A stretch of 64,000 bases of DNA, from the NCBI RefSeq assembly GCF_048007035.1, contig NZ_CP180355.1:5456001-5520000 (forward strand), written 5' to 3'. This document shows, piece after piece, positions 52,182 through 60,949 of this stretch (position 1 is its first letter; every line of letters starts with the position of its first letter). A program made the position numbers and the translations under genes. The notes beneath the pieces are model-generated. The model saw nothing but the letters and a program-made list of their open reading frames with translations. It searched no databases and was not told the origin of the DNA. This stretch comes from Imperialibacter sp963977595 (GTDB lineage: Bacteria; Bacteroidota; Bacteroidia; Cytophagales; Cyclobacteriaceae).

Positions 52182-53525
52182 ATGAAGAGAAAGGAGTTTT
52201 TGAAGACAACCGGAGCATTTGTAGCCGGATCAATGATGGTGCCGCTGGTTTCCTGCGAAGATAAACCGTCGGAAATTCGAAAGAACTGGGCGGGCAATTA
52301 CCAGTACAAAGCGAAGAACCTTCTGGAACCCAAAACCACCGAGGAGCTTCAGGGGCTTGTTAGAAAGCTTTCGAGTCAGAAGGCGTTGGGTTCCAAGCAC
52401 TGCTTTAACAATATAGCTGACAGCCCCGAAAATCAGATATCCACCAAAAACTTCAACAAAGTTTTGGGGATTGATCAGGAGGCGATGACGGTGACGGTAG
52501 AGTCGGGCGCCAGGTATGGCGAGTTTGCCCCGGAGCTTCATCAGAAGGGCTTCGCTTTGCACAATCTGGCTTCTCTGCCCCATATTTCTGTTGCAGGCGC
52601 TGCTGCCACAGCCACCCACGGGTCGGGTGTGGGGAATGGAAACCTGGCAAGTGCTGTGAAGGGACTCGAACTGGTAGATGGCAACGGCCAACTGGTGAAA
52701 TTGACAGAAGACGATCCTGAATTTTATGGAGCAGTCGTCGGCCTTGGCGCATTGGGCATTGTTACGAAAGTGACGCTCGCTATTGAGAAGACCTTCGATG
52801 TGAGGCAGGACGTTTTTCAGAATTTGCCGCTGGCATCTTTGGAAAAAGATTTTGAAGCCATTATGTCTGCCGGCTACAGCGTCAGCTTATTTACTGACTG
52901 GCAGAACCAGGTGATCAGCCAGGTGTGGATCAAACGGCGGATGGACGAGGAAATAACAGATGCCTGCGTTGAATTCTACGGAGCAACTGCTGCCACCCAA
53001 AACCTGCATCCCATTACCCGCCTTTCAGCTGAAAATTGCACCGAGCAACTAGGTAAGCCCGGCCCCTGGTACGACCGCCTGCCACACTTCAAAATGGGCT
53101 TTACGCCCAGCAGTGGCGAGGAGCTGCAGTCTGAGTTTTTCGTACCCATGGAAAACGCCGTTGACGCTATTTTGGCGCTGGAGAAAAAACGTGACCTGAT
53201 CTTTCCTCAATTGATGATCACTGAAATTCGCACCATAGCAGCCGATGAGCTGTGGATGAGCACAGCCTACAGGCAGCCAAGCGTAGCCATTCATTTTACC
53301 TGGAAGCAAAATCCAGAAGAAGTTAGAAAGCTGCTGCCGATGATTGAAGCTGAGCTCGCCCCGTTCGGAGTGAGGCCGCACTGGGGCAAGCTGTTCACCG
53401 TAGCTCCCGAAACTTTGCATGGCAGATACCCAAAATATCAGTCGTTTTTGGAGCTAGTCAAAAAATATGACCCACAAGGCAAGTTCAGGAATGAGTATTT
53501 GGATTTGAATGTTTATGAAGGGTAG
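52182..53525 (+). CDS. FAD-binding oxidoreductase, alditol/lactone oxidase-like lipoprotein
   Basis: 447 residues. The N-terminus (RKEFLKTTGAFVAGSMMVPL then VSC) is a lipoprotein-type signal with a lipobox at VPLVSC, so the enzyme should be exported and membrane-anchored. The PCMH FAD domain contains ALGSKHCFNNIADS; the His (residue 73) is at the position that covalently binds FAD in alditol oxidase. SVAGAAATATHGSGVGNG follows. The C-terminal ALO-type domain contains RPHWGKLFTV, shared with alditol and L-gulonolactone oxidases. Expected chemistry is oxidation of a polyol or aldonolactone at the outside of the inner membrane or in the periplasm. It follows the aminotransferase by 73 bp and converges with the next gene at a 3-bp gap. 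Confidence 0.87.
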   Translation: MKRKEFLKTTGAFVAGSMMVPLVSCEDKPSEIRKNWAGNYQYKAKNLLEPKTTEELQGLVRKLSSQKALGSKHCFNNIADSPENQISTKNFNKVLGIDQEAMTVTVESGARYGEFAPELHQKGFALHNLASLPHISVAGAAATATHGSGVGNGNLASAVKGLELVDGNGQLVKLTEDDPEFYGAVVGLGALGIVTKVTLAIEKTFDVRQDVFQNLPLASLEKDFEAIMSAGYSVSLFTDWQNQVISQVWIKRRMDEEITDACVEFYGATAATQNLHPITRLSAENCTEQLGKPGPWYDRLPHFKMGFTPSSGEELQSEFFVPMENAVDAILALEKKRDLIFPQLMITEIRTIAADELWMSTAYRQPSVAIHFTWKQNPEEVRKLLPMIEAELAPFGVRPHWGKLFTVAPETLHGRYPKYQSFLELVKKYDPQGKFRNEYLDLNVYEG

Positions 53526-53528
53526 CGA

Positions 53529-54047
53529 TTAGTCAATCCTCTCATACAAAATCCGCCAGCTCAGCGCCCAGGTTTTTCCTCCATCCGATGAGAGTTCCCA
53601 GTCCCATGTAAACGAGTCGTGTTGGATGTTGTAAAACACCATGCGCTGCTGGATTCGCTTGTCGCCCCGCTCAAATACCTGGGTTTTAAAGATTCGTTTG
53701 TCCCCCACAAATTCACCTTCGAAATCGAAATAGCCACCCTGGTTATCAGCCCAGGCCTGTTTCCATCTCTTAAGCTGGGGCTGGTAAATGGAGATGCTCG
53801 TGCCTTTGAAACCCTTGTTTTGGCCGCCGTGGAGTTCGAAAGTCTCTCGAACCACTGTTCCGTCGAGAATTTTGTCAATGATGTTGATGCCGTATTGTTG
53901 CACACCATCTCCCTCGTCGTAGGTTGCTTTCCATTTTCCTAACCAAAAGTCGAAGTATTGGGTTGTGTCAATTTTGCTAAGTTGAAGTTCCTGGCAATGT
54001 GCCGCAAAGCCGAAGCTTACCAGAGCAATTGAGATGATCCTTTTCAT
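53529..54047 (-). CDS. Small secreted DUF1579-like protein
   Basis: 172 residues with a signal peptide (ISIALVSFGFAAHC, then QELQ). The mature part is a single beta-rich domain: FDFWLGKWKATYDEG, ISIYQPQLKRWKQAWADNQG, and DSFTWDWELSSDGGKTW at the C-terminus. This is the lipocalin-like pattern of the DUF1579 family, which is often annotated only as hypothetical. Probably a periplasmic small-ligand-binding protein. It lies 54 bp downstream of the AraC regulator on the same strand and may be its target or share its transcript. Confidence 0.7.
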   Translation of the reverse strand: MKRIISIALVSFGFAAHCQELQLSKIDTTQYFDFWLGKWKATYDEGDGVQQYGINIIDKILDGTVVRETFELHGGQNKGFKGTSISIYQPQLKRWKQAWADNQGGYFDFEGEFVGDKRIFKTQVFERGDKRIQQRMVFYNIQHDSFTWDWELSSDGGKTWALSWRILYERID

Positions 54048-54101
54048 AGATTGATAGTTTTTGATTCCCAGTCAATCTATGTTGAAAAAAGACAAAAGGA
54101 G

Positions 54102-55124
54102 TTAATCCATGGAAATGTTAACTGGTCTTTTATGAGCGTTTCTCCATTCCGCCGGCGTTTTCCCTGTTACTTTTTTGAACGACTTATAAAAAGAGACCTT
54201 GTTGTTGAAACCGCTCAGGTGCGCTATGTCGATCACCTTTTCATTTGTGTCATTCAGAAGGTGGATGGATTCCCTTATCCGGTAGTCGTTGAGCAGCTTG
54301 TTAAATCCATCGTATTTCTGGTTGATAATTTCACTTAGCTGATATGGCTTTAATGATAAGTCGTTCGAAAGGTCGTTGAGCCTGTATTCACCATTCAGGT
54401 AGGGCTTGCACTCCCTGAAATGGCGCTCGATTTGTGAAAGTACTGTTTCCGAAATGTAGGTGCTCAGCTTTTCTTCTACAGCGAGTTGGTTGATGAATTG
54501 GGGCTGGAGATAAGATTTGATCAACAGCGCATAAATAAAGAAGAATGAAGCGGCGGCAATCAGGTAGTCAAATTCCAAAGTCAGTGTTTTTGTGGCAACC
54601 ATAATGGAGTAGAGCACAAACAGCAGGGCATAGGCCAGCAATGGTACAAATAGCCAGCGCCGAACGTTGTCTTGCCTGCCTCTTGCGAATGGGAAGGAAA
54701 GAACCACATATATAACCAGGTGAAGCGGCTGCAAGACGAAAAGAAACATAGGGCTTACCGGCATGTATAGAGCGAAGACGGCCACAAGGAAGGGAAGAAA
54801 ATGAAGGAGTGTGGGCCACTTTGTTGCCTGTTGGATTGACATGCCTCTAATGAGAAAATAGAAAAGCGGAGCGATAAGAAAAGTGAGGTATTGAACCCAC
54901 CACAGGTAGGTGGGCGTACCCAGTTTGGCCCAATAGGCCACATAAAAGGCAAGCAGTAACGCAAAGAACAGAGAAATCAGCGAGAGGTGGTCAGACTCAG
55001 AACGACGGTATTTTACTTTGAGTAATACGGAAAGTAAAACCCCCTGAAAAGCCCCCAGGCTAAATAGCAGAAGTGTTAGTTCGTTTGCGGGCATCCGATT
55101 CATTTGTTTGTACCTGGTAAACAA
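54102..55124 (-). CDS. AraC-family regulator with N-terminal membrane domain
   Basis: 340 residues. Residues ~10-215 form about seven membrane helices (e.g. LTLLLFSLGAFQGVLLSVLL). The cytoplasmic C-terminus has a double helix-turn-helix AraC/XylS domain (~235-335): KPYQLSEIINQKYDGFNKLL, then VIDIAHLSGFNNKVSFYKSF and the closing TGKTPAEWR. This seven-TM plus AraC layout is a common one-component regulator in Bacteroidota. The ligand is unknown. An internal ATG at 55094 (MPANELTLLLF) is a credible alternative start. It follows the NTF2-like gene by 17 bp. Confidence 0.9.
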   Translation of the reverse strand: MFTRYKQMNRMPANELTLLLFSLGAFQGVLLSVLLKVKYRRSESDHLSLISLFFALLLAFYVAYWAKLGTPTYLWWVQYLTFLIAPLFYFLIRGMSIQQATKWPTLLHFLPFLVAVFALYMPVSPMFLFVLQPLHLVIYVVLSFPFARGRQDNVRRWLFVPLLAYALLFVLYSIMVATKTLTLEFDYLIAAASFFFIYALLIKSYLQPQFINQLAVEEKLSTYISETVLSQIERHFRECKPYLNGEYRLNDLSNDLSLKPYQLSEIINQKYDGFNKLLNDYRIRESIHLLNDTNEKVIDIAHLSGFNNKVSFYKSFKKVTGKTPAEWRNAHKRPVNISMD

Positions 55125-55141
55125 CCGACAGCTGGCGCCCC

Positions 55142-55555
55142 CTAAGAGCCAGTTCTGGCGTTGATAAAGCGCACTTCGAAGATCTTGCCGTTACTTACTT
55201 TGTAAATGGCAATTGCTTCAAGCCGGGGTTTGTTCTTGTCAAAGACCACACTTTCGTGGTCAATAACCGTATTGCCTAAAACAGTTCGGTTGACAATGTC
55301 GCAGTGGAGGTCAACGGCAGTTTGAAAGAAACCTTCGTATCCTTTTCTAAGGCTGCCAATTCCGTCCATAATTAGCCTGTCGGGGTAGTTGTAAATCTTG
55401 ACGGTGTCGCTGTATGTGTCAAGAAACTTGTCAATGTCTCTGGCATTGTAGGCGTCCAACTGGCGGCTCACTACGTCAACAGGGTCGGTTGAGTGCTGGG
55501 CCTGGCTGACTGTGGCTACCAGCGCAAATGCGAAGAAAAAGAGTATGGTTTTCAT
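55142..55555 (-). CDS. Secreted NTF2-like / SnoaL-like protein
   Basis: About 137 residues: a signal peptide (ILFFFAFALVATVSQAQ) then one cystatin-like alpha+beta domain of the NTF2 superfamily (VVSRQLDAYNARDIDKFLDT at the start, AIAIYKVSNGKIFEVRFI at the end). The latter is the typical SnoaL-type ending. The frame is open 12 codons further upstream; the ATG at 55555 is chosen because it starts the signal peptide directly. Members range from small isomerases to binding proteins; no catalytic assignment is possible. It probably heads a minus-strand group with the AraC regulator and the DUF1579-like gene. Confidence 0.8.
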   Translation of the reverse strand: MKTILFFFAFALVATVSQAQHSTDPVDVVSRQLDAYNARDIDKFLDTYSDTVKIYNYPDRLIMDGIGSLRKGYEGFFQTAVDLHCDIVNRTVLGNTVIDHESVVFDKNKPRLEAIAIYKVSNGKIFEVRFINARTGS

Positions 55556-55706
55556 GCTTTTCAATTCAAGGTCGATTAAAGATAAAAACATCCATCCAAA
55601 CCCTGCGTCATTTCATCCGGCTTCTTCTACAGTTCAGTCACTTCTATTATTAAAGCGGTCGGGAGCATGGCACCTTTGAATCATTCAACGACAAACAAGT
55701 GATTCA

Positions 55707-57881
55707 ATGATACAGCAACTCAAAATCTTTTTTTATGTTCTGGCGCTACTTTTTTCAACACCACTTATTGCGCAAACAAACATCAAGGGGGTGATTACCG
55801 AGAAATCAGGTGAGCCTATTCCCGGCGTCAACATCTATGTTGACGGCACTTATGATGGTGCTACCACAGACATGGAAGGGGCGTTTTCCTTTGAAACTGA
55901 GGAAGCCGGAGACCACCAGGTAGTGGCGACGTTTATCGGCTACAAGAAGCATGTGACGGAGGTGAAGCTGGAAGGCAACCCAATAGAGCTGACCATCCAG
56001 CTCCAGGAGGAAATCAACAAGCTCGACGGTGTCACCATTACAGCAGGCACTTTCGAAGCAAGTGATGAAAAAAAATCGGTGGTGCTCAAGCCGCTCGACA
56101 TTGCCATGACTGCCGGGGCCACTGCCGACATTCCTGGAGCGCTGAACACACTGCCAGGAACTCAAAAGGTAGGAGAGTCGGGAAGGCTTTTCGTGCGGGG
56201 AGGGGCCAGCACAGAAACCAGGACTTTTGTTGATGGCATGCTAATGAACAGCTTCTACAACACCAGCGGCCCCAATATGCCAGGTCGCTCAAGGTTTTCT
56301 CCCTTCCTGTTCAAAGGCACGTTTTTCAGTACAGGCGGCTACAGCGCTGAATATGGTCAGGCGATGTCGTCGGCCCTGGTGCTCAACACCTTTGACCTCC
56401 CCGAGCAAACCGAGTCTCACATTTCTTTGATGAGTGTAGGTGGAAGCGCAAGCCACACTGAAAGATGGGAGAGGGGTTCCGTATTCGGAGAGCTTGCTTA
56501 TACTAACCTGAAGCCATATCAGTCGCTGATCAACCAGGCATATGACTGGGAAAAGCCTTCTGAATCGCTGGGCGGTTCTTTTATGGTAAGACAAAAAAGT
56601 GGGAAGAGCGGAATTTTCAAGCTTTATGGCTCGTTTGCCAATGCTTCCTTTGCGCTTCGTCAGCCTGATATCAACAGCCCGGGCGGCAGCAATAGAATTG
56701 CCATAAAGAATGGGTACAGCTACCTGAATGCCACTTACAAAAACCAACTGGGAGGTGGTTGGTACTATAGCGGAGGTGTTAGCCAAACCATTTCGGAAGA
56801 CAATATTGACTTCGACGCCGACCGTGTTGACAATGGAGAGCATGCATGGCATGTGAAATCAGTCTTCACTAACGATAGCAACGAGAAGGTGACGCTTAAG
56901 CTCGGTCAGGAGGTAATTGTCAGAGATTTCACCGATAACATTACAGCAGCAGAAGGGCAAAGTCTGATCAATGAAAAGACGGAGACGTTGCCCGCTACGT
57001 TTGCAGAGGCTGATGTTTACCTGTCCAATAAGTTTGTGTTCAGAACGGGAGCAAGGTTGGAGTATTCGTCTCTCATTGATAGCTGGAACCTGGCACCAAG
57101 AGCATCGCTGGCCTACAAAACCACAGCATTCAGCCAGGTGTCCTTCGCTTATGGAAGGTTTTACCAAACGCCAGATAATGAACGCTTTCGGGTAACTACC
57201 AGCCTTTCGTCTGAAGTTGCCTCTCATTACATCCTTAACTACCAAATTCAAAAAAACAACCGAACCTTCAGAATAGAGGGCTACATGAAGGCGTATGATA
57301 AGCTAGTGAAATACAATGGGAACGAACCTTATAACCCAACCTACTTCAACAATAAGGGGTATGGCGACGCCAATGGGTTGGATATTTTCTTCCGAGACGC
57401 CAAAACGTTCCGCAACATCGACTACTGGGTGTCCTATTCATTTCTCGATACCGAAAGAGACTATCTCACATTTCAGTCGTCAGCGGTGCCTGGGTTTGCT
57501 TCGAAACATAACTTCTCTTTCGTTTACAAGCACTTTATTGACGCCATCAAGTCGCAGGTTGGGTTTACTTACTCTTATGGCAGCGGCCGCTACTATAACG
57601 ACCCCAACAAAGATGGGGTCATGAACAGCCAGCTTCCCAGCTATCAGGACTTCAGCTTTAACATAGCTTATCTGTTTCGTCCGCAGGTTATCTTCTATGC
57701 TTCAGCCACCAATCTGCTAGGTCGGGACAATGTCTTCGGTTACCAGTTTGCAGACAACCCAAACAGCGACGGTGTGTTTGAGTCGAGAGCTATTGGGCAG
57801 CCAGCTAAACGTTTCTTGTTCCTTGGAGTTTTCATTACACTCTCGAAAGACAAGTCAAAGAATCAACTCGAAAACTTATAA
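55707..57881 (+). CDS. TonB-dependent receptor with carboxypeptidase-like N-domain
   Basis: 724 residues. A signal peptide (FFYVLALLFSTPLIAQ) is followed by a carboxypeptidase D regulatory-like domain (IKGVITEKSGEPIPGVNIYV, ~25-105). A plug domain comes next (TADIPGALNTLPGTQKVGES and LFVRGGASTETRTFVDGM), then a C-terminal outer-membrane barrel ending in RFLFLGVFITLS plus a short polar tail. It is an energy-dependent importer of an unidentified ligand. No SusD partner is next to it, which argues against a glycan utilisation system. It is followed by a DUF2141 gene (21 bp) and a helical-repeat gene on the same strand. Confidence 0.93.
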   Translation: MIQQLKIFFYVLALLFSTPLIAQTNIKGVITEKSGEPIPGVNIYVDGTYDGATTDMEGAFSFETEEAGDHQVVATFIGYKKHVTEVKLEGNPIELTIQLQEEINKLDGVTITAGTFEASDEKKSVVLKPLDIAMTAGATADIPGALNTLPGTQKVGESGRLFVRGGASTETRTFVDGMLMNSFYNTSGPNMPGRSRFSPFLFKGTFFSTGGYSAEYGQAMSSALVLNTFDLPEQTESHISLMSVGGSASHTERWERGSVFGELAYTNLKPYQSLINQAYDWEKPSESLGGSFMVRQKSGKSGIFKLYGSFANASFALRQPDINSPGGSNRIAIKNGYSYLNATYKNQLGGGWYYSGGVSQTISEDNIDFDADRVDNGEHAWHVKSVFTNDSNEKVTLKLGQEVIVRDFTDNITAAEGQSLINEKTETLPATFAEADVYLSNKFVFRTGARLEYSSLIDSWNLAPRASLAYKTTAFSQVSFAYGRFYQTPDNERFRVTTSLSSEVASHYILNYQIQKNNRTFRIEGYMKAYDKLVKYNGNEPYNPTYFNNKGYGDANGLDIFFRDAKTFRNIDYWVSYSFLDTERDYLTFQSSAVPGFASKHNFSFVYKHFIDAIKSQVGFTYSYGSGRYYNDPNKDGVMNSQLPSYQDFSFNIAYLFRPQVIFYASATNLLGRDNVFGYQFADNPNSDGVFESRAIGQPAKRFLFLGVFITLSKDKSKNQLENL

Positions 57882-57902
57882 TTCAACTTAAATATCATAA
57901 CG

Positions 57903-58319
57903 ATGAAAAATGTACTCATGATGATTTTGCTACTGGCTGGCATTGAAAGCCAGGCCGGCGACAACCAGGGCAGGCTGGTAGTAAAAGTTACCAATCTGGG
58001 AGACCTGAAAGGCCAGGTAATGGTAGGCTTGTTCGACAAGGAAGACAATTTTCTGAAAGAGCCAATAAAGGGTATTTCAGCCAAAGCAACAGCCGAAGGC
58101 CAGGAGCTTGTTTTTGAAAACCTGCCTTATGGCGATTATGCGGTGAGTGTGATTCATGATGAAAATGAAAATGGCGAACTCGACACTTTTCTGGTCATCC
58201 CTACTGAGCCCTACGGCTTTAGCAACAACGCCATGGGGAATTTTGGACCTCCCAGCTTTGAGCAAACCAAAATCAGCTTCAAAAAAGATACGTCTATTGA
58301 AATAAAACTTAACCGTTGA
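57903..58319 (+). CDS. DUF2141 domain secreted protein
   Basis: 138 residues: a signal peptide (MKNVLMMILLLAGIESQA) and one DUF2141 beta-sandwich domain with the family features VKVTNLGDLKGQVMVGLFD, FENLPYGDYAVSVIHDENEN and PYGFSNNAMGNFGPPSF. The ENGELD turn resembles a calcium loop. Such proteins are commonly encoded next to TonB receptors and two-component systems in Bacteroidota, but their function is unknown. The stop is close to the next gene's start (5 bp). Confidence 0.9.
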   Translation: MKNVLMMILLLAGIESQAGDNQGRLVVKVTNLGDLKGQVMVGLFDKEDNFLKEPIKGISAKATAEGQELVFENLPYGDYAVSVIHDENENGELDTFLVIPTEPYGFSNNAMGNFGPPSFEQTKISFKKDTSIEIKLNR

Positions 58320-58324
58320 TTGCC

Positions 58325-58999
58325 ATGAAAACACTTAAAATAACAGCAGTAGCTTCTCTTTTGGTCTTATTTTCAGTTGCCGACATCAAAGCGCAGAGCT
58401 CCTATGAAAAAGGAATGAAAGCCGCTTTGGAGCAGTTGTTCTCTGCTGAAGGTGGCAAGGAGAACTGGCAGAATGCCGCCAATAAGTTTGAGAGAATTGC
58501 CAATGTGGAAAAGGATAAATGGCAGCCAAGCTACTACGCTGCGCTCGCCTATGCATGGATGGCCACAAAAGAGGAGGGTTTGGCACTGCAGGATGAAAAA
58601 ATGAACCGGGCGAGGAAGTTTGTGGAAGCTGGCCTGGCGGTGTCTCCCGACAATGTGGAGCTGATTACTATGCAAGGGTACACCGATATGTTGAGCATTG
58701 CCTTTGACCCGGGAACGAGGGGCCAGACTTTGTCCACGAGGGTTTTTCAAACATTTGGCAAAGCCATACAAATGGATCCAACCAACCCAAGAGCCAGGCT
58801 TTTCATGGCCCAAATGCAGGACGGCACAGAGAGCTTTTTCGGCCAGGGACACGAGGGTTCTTGCCAAACGCTCACCAAAGCAGTAGAGAACTACGCTTTG
58901 CAAAAGGACAATGGAGATTTCTCACCCACCTGGGGGCAGGGGTCGGCCGAGCAAATGCTGAAAAATTGCCAGAAACCGGCTGAGGGAGAGGGGAACTAA
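58325..58999 (+). CDS. Secreted helical-repeat (TPR-like) protein
   Basis: About 224 residues with a signal peptide (ITAVASLLVLFSVADIKAQ). It has alpha-helical, TPR-like sequence: WQPSYYAALAYAWMATKEEG, ARKFVEAGLAVSPDNVELIT, GKAIQMDPTNPRARLFMAQM. No enzymatic motif is visible. A TTG at 58316 would extend it by three residues; the ATG at 58325 is preferred. It follows the DUF2141 gene by 5 bp, so receptor, DUF2141 and this gene are likely one transcript, and all three products are envelope proteins. Confidence 0.8.
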   Translation: MKTLKITAVASLLVLFSVADIKAQSSYEKGMKAALEQLFSAEGGKENWQNAANKFERIANVEKDKWQPSYYAALAYAWMATKEEGLALQDEKMNRARKFVEAGLAVSPDNVELITMQGYTDMLSIAFDPGTRGQTLSTRVFQTFGKAIQMDPTNPRARLFMAQMQDGTESFFGQGHEGSCQTLTKAVENYALQKDNGDFSPTWGQGSAEQMLKNCQKPAEGEGN

Positions 59000-59084
59000 A
59001 GTTACACCATGGCTCATCAAATACTTGTAAATTAATCGAGCCTGTTGCACTTTAAGCTTCGTTTGGTTTTCTTCAAAAACAGAG

Positions 59085-60134
59085 ATGCAAATCACCAGAA
59101 AGACTGTTCTACGGGAGTTAAAGGAAATTACCCTGCTAATTGTAGCCGGGGGCTTAATTGGTGGCTACCTTTCCTGCCGTTCTTGCTTTAGTGAGCTTAA
59201 TTCATTTACGGTAGCCATCTTTTGTCTTAATGCTGCGTTCTGGCTGTTTTTCTGGAAGGGTAATCAATATCTTTCCGAAATTATAGAAACACGGATAAGC
59301 TGGCTGGAGGCACCAGGCAAGCGGCTGTGGGTGGGTTTGGTTGTCATGGTGGTGTATACTTTGGTTGCAGCATCTATCATCTATTACTTATTTTATGTGG
59401 CATACATGGGGAAGGATTTAGCCACACTGCTATCCTCTGGATTCATGTATAACCTCGTCTTTCCGGTGTTCTGCACCATGTTGATCATGACATTCTTGTT
59501 TGGGCGGCAGTTTTTTATCAGCTGGAGGCAAACAGCTATTAACTTTGAAAAGCTAAAGTCGGAGCAGATGGCTTCTCAGTACGAAGCACTAAAAAGTCAG
59601 GTCAATCCGCACTTTCTGTTTAACTCATTGAATGTCCTTACCTCACTTGTTCATCAAGATCCGGACACTGCTGTGAAGTTCATTAAGAAGCTGTCGGAGG
59701 TGTATAGGTTTGTGCTGGAGTCAAGAAAGCAGGAGCTGATAGACCTTTCTACAGAACTAAGGTTTGTAAAAGACTACCTCTTCCTGCAGCAGATTCGGTT
59801 TGGCGATAACCTCAAATATGACATAAGTGTTCCTGATGCATATATGCATAAAGTGGTGCCTCCATTGTCAGTTCAAATGCTGGTAGAAAACGCCATCAAG
59901 CACAACGAAATTTCGCAAGAACATCCCCTGACAATCGCTATTTCAGTTGACGAGGAAACCTTGCGGGTTTCCAATACGCTTCAGGTAAAGCACACCAGAG
60001 AGCCCTCTTCAGGAACGGGGCTAGACAATATTAAGGACAGGTATGAGTTTCTGAGTGGCAAGAAAGTAATTGTCACACAGGAGAACGGCAAGTTTGAGGT
60101 AACCCTGCCGCTTTTAACCCTCGATAAAGTTTAA
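59085..60134 (+). CDS. LytS/YehU-type sensor histidine kinase
   Basis: 349 residues with four membrane helices in the first ~150 residues, a short coiled linker and a His_kinase domain. The phospho-accepting histidine lies in NPHFLFNSLNVLTSLV (His176). An ATP-binding lid follows with the N-box VENAIKHNEI and GTGLDNIKDRYEFLSG. There is no periplasmic sensor domain, so the signal is probably sensed in the membrane. It is coupled to the response regulator by a 1-bp stop/start overlap (TAATG). It lies 85 bp downstream of the TonB receptor group on the same strand, suggesting that group as input or output. Confidence 0.93.
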   Translation: MQITRKTVLRELKEITLLIVAGGLIGGYLSCRSCFSELNSFTVAIFCLNAAFWLFFWKGNQYLSEIIETRISWLEAPGKRLWVGLVVMVVYTLVAASIIYYLFYVAYMGKDLATLLSSGFMYNLVFPVFCTMLIMTFLFGRQFFISWRQTAINFEKLKSEQMASQYEALKSQVNPHFLFNSLNVLTSLVHQDPDTAVKFIKKLSEVYRFVLESRKQELIDLSTELRFVKDYLFLQQIRFGDNLKYDISVPDAYMHKVVPPLSVQMLVENAIKHNEISQEHPLTIAISVDEETLRVSNTLQVKHTREPSSGTGLDNIKDRYEFLSGKKVIVTQENGKFEVTLPLLTLDKV

Positions 60135-60898
60135 TGAAGGTTTTAATAGTTGAAGACGAAAAGCTGTCGGCCGACAGACTGGCCCAGATGGTCAGAAAGA
60201 TCGTGCCCGACGTAGAAATTCTTGCCCAGATCGATTCAGTAAAGAGAACAGTGGAGTGGTTGGCCAGCCAGCCAGCTCCCGACTTGTTGTTTCTCGATAT
60301 TCAGTTGGCCGATGGGCTGAGCTTTGAAATATTTGAGAGGGTAGAGGTGAGGGTTCCCATTATTTTCACTACTGCCTACGATGAATACGCCATCAAGGCC
60401 TTCAAAGTGAATAGCGTTGATTATTTGTTAAAGCCCATTGACGATGACGAACTGAAAGCGGCCCTCATGAAGTTTAACAGTTTGAACAAACCACCTGCTG
60501 GTTCGCTAGGTTTGCCGATTGATAAGCTGGAAAACCTTTTGGCGGGGTTAGCAAAAAGCTACAAAGAAAGATTTATCATTAAGGTGGGCGATCACCTGAA
60601 ATCAGTGGAGGTAGCTGATATTGACCATTTTGTAAGTCAGGAGAAAGCCACTTTTGTTCAAAACAGGGAAGGTAAAAGGTTTATCATTGACTTTACCCTT
60701 GACCAGGCAGAGGCGCTGATCGATCCCTCAGCCTTTTTTAGGATAAACAGGAAGTACATAGTGTCGTTTAAGTCCATCAAAGACATCATTGCCTGGTCCA
60801 ATAGCCGATTGAAATTGGTGTTGCATAACTGCAACGACACGGACGTTGTTGTTGCAAGGGAAAAAGTAAATGCTTTTAAAATGTGGCTGGATCGTTAA
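60134..60898 (+). CDS. LytTR-family response regulator
   Basis: 254 residues: an N-terminal receiver with acidic pocket VEDEK (residues 6-10), phospho-acceptor Asp55 in LFLDIQLADG, and KPIDDDEL with the conserved lysine. A C-terminal LytTR DNA-binding domain (~150-254) follows (ERFIIKVGDHLKSVEVADID, FFRINRKYIVSFKSIKDI). It pairs with the kinase upstream (1-bp overlap). LytTR regulators bind paired direct repeats; no obvious such site was identified by eye in this window. Confidence 0.94.
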   Translation: MKVLIVEDEKLSADRLAQMVRKIVPDVEILAQIDSVKRTVEWLASQPAPDLLFLDIQLADGLSFEIFERVEVRVPIIFTTAYDEYAIKAFKVNSVDYLLKPIDDDELKAALMKFNSLNKPPAGSLGLPIDKLENLLAGLAKSYKERFIIKVGDHLKSVEVADIDHFVSQEKATFVQNREGKRFIIDFTLDQAEALIDPSAFFRINRKYIVSFKSIKDIIAWSNSRLKLVLHNCNDTDVVVAREKVNAFKMWLDR

Positions 60899-60949
60899 TT
60901 TTAGAGACCTTTGAATGGTATTTTCATAGATGAAATAAAGGCAAACTAA

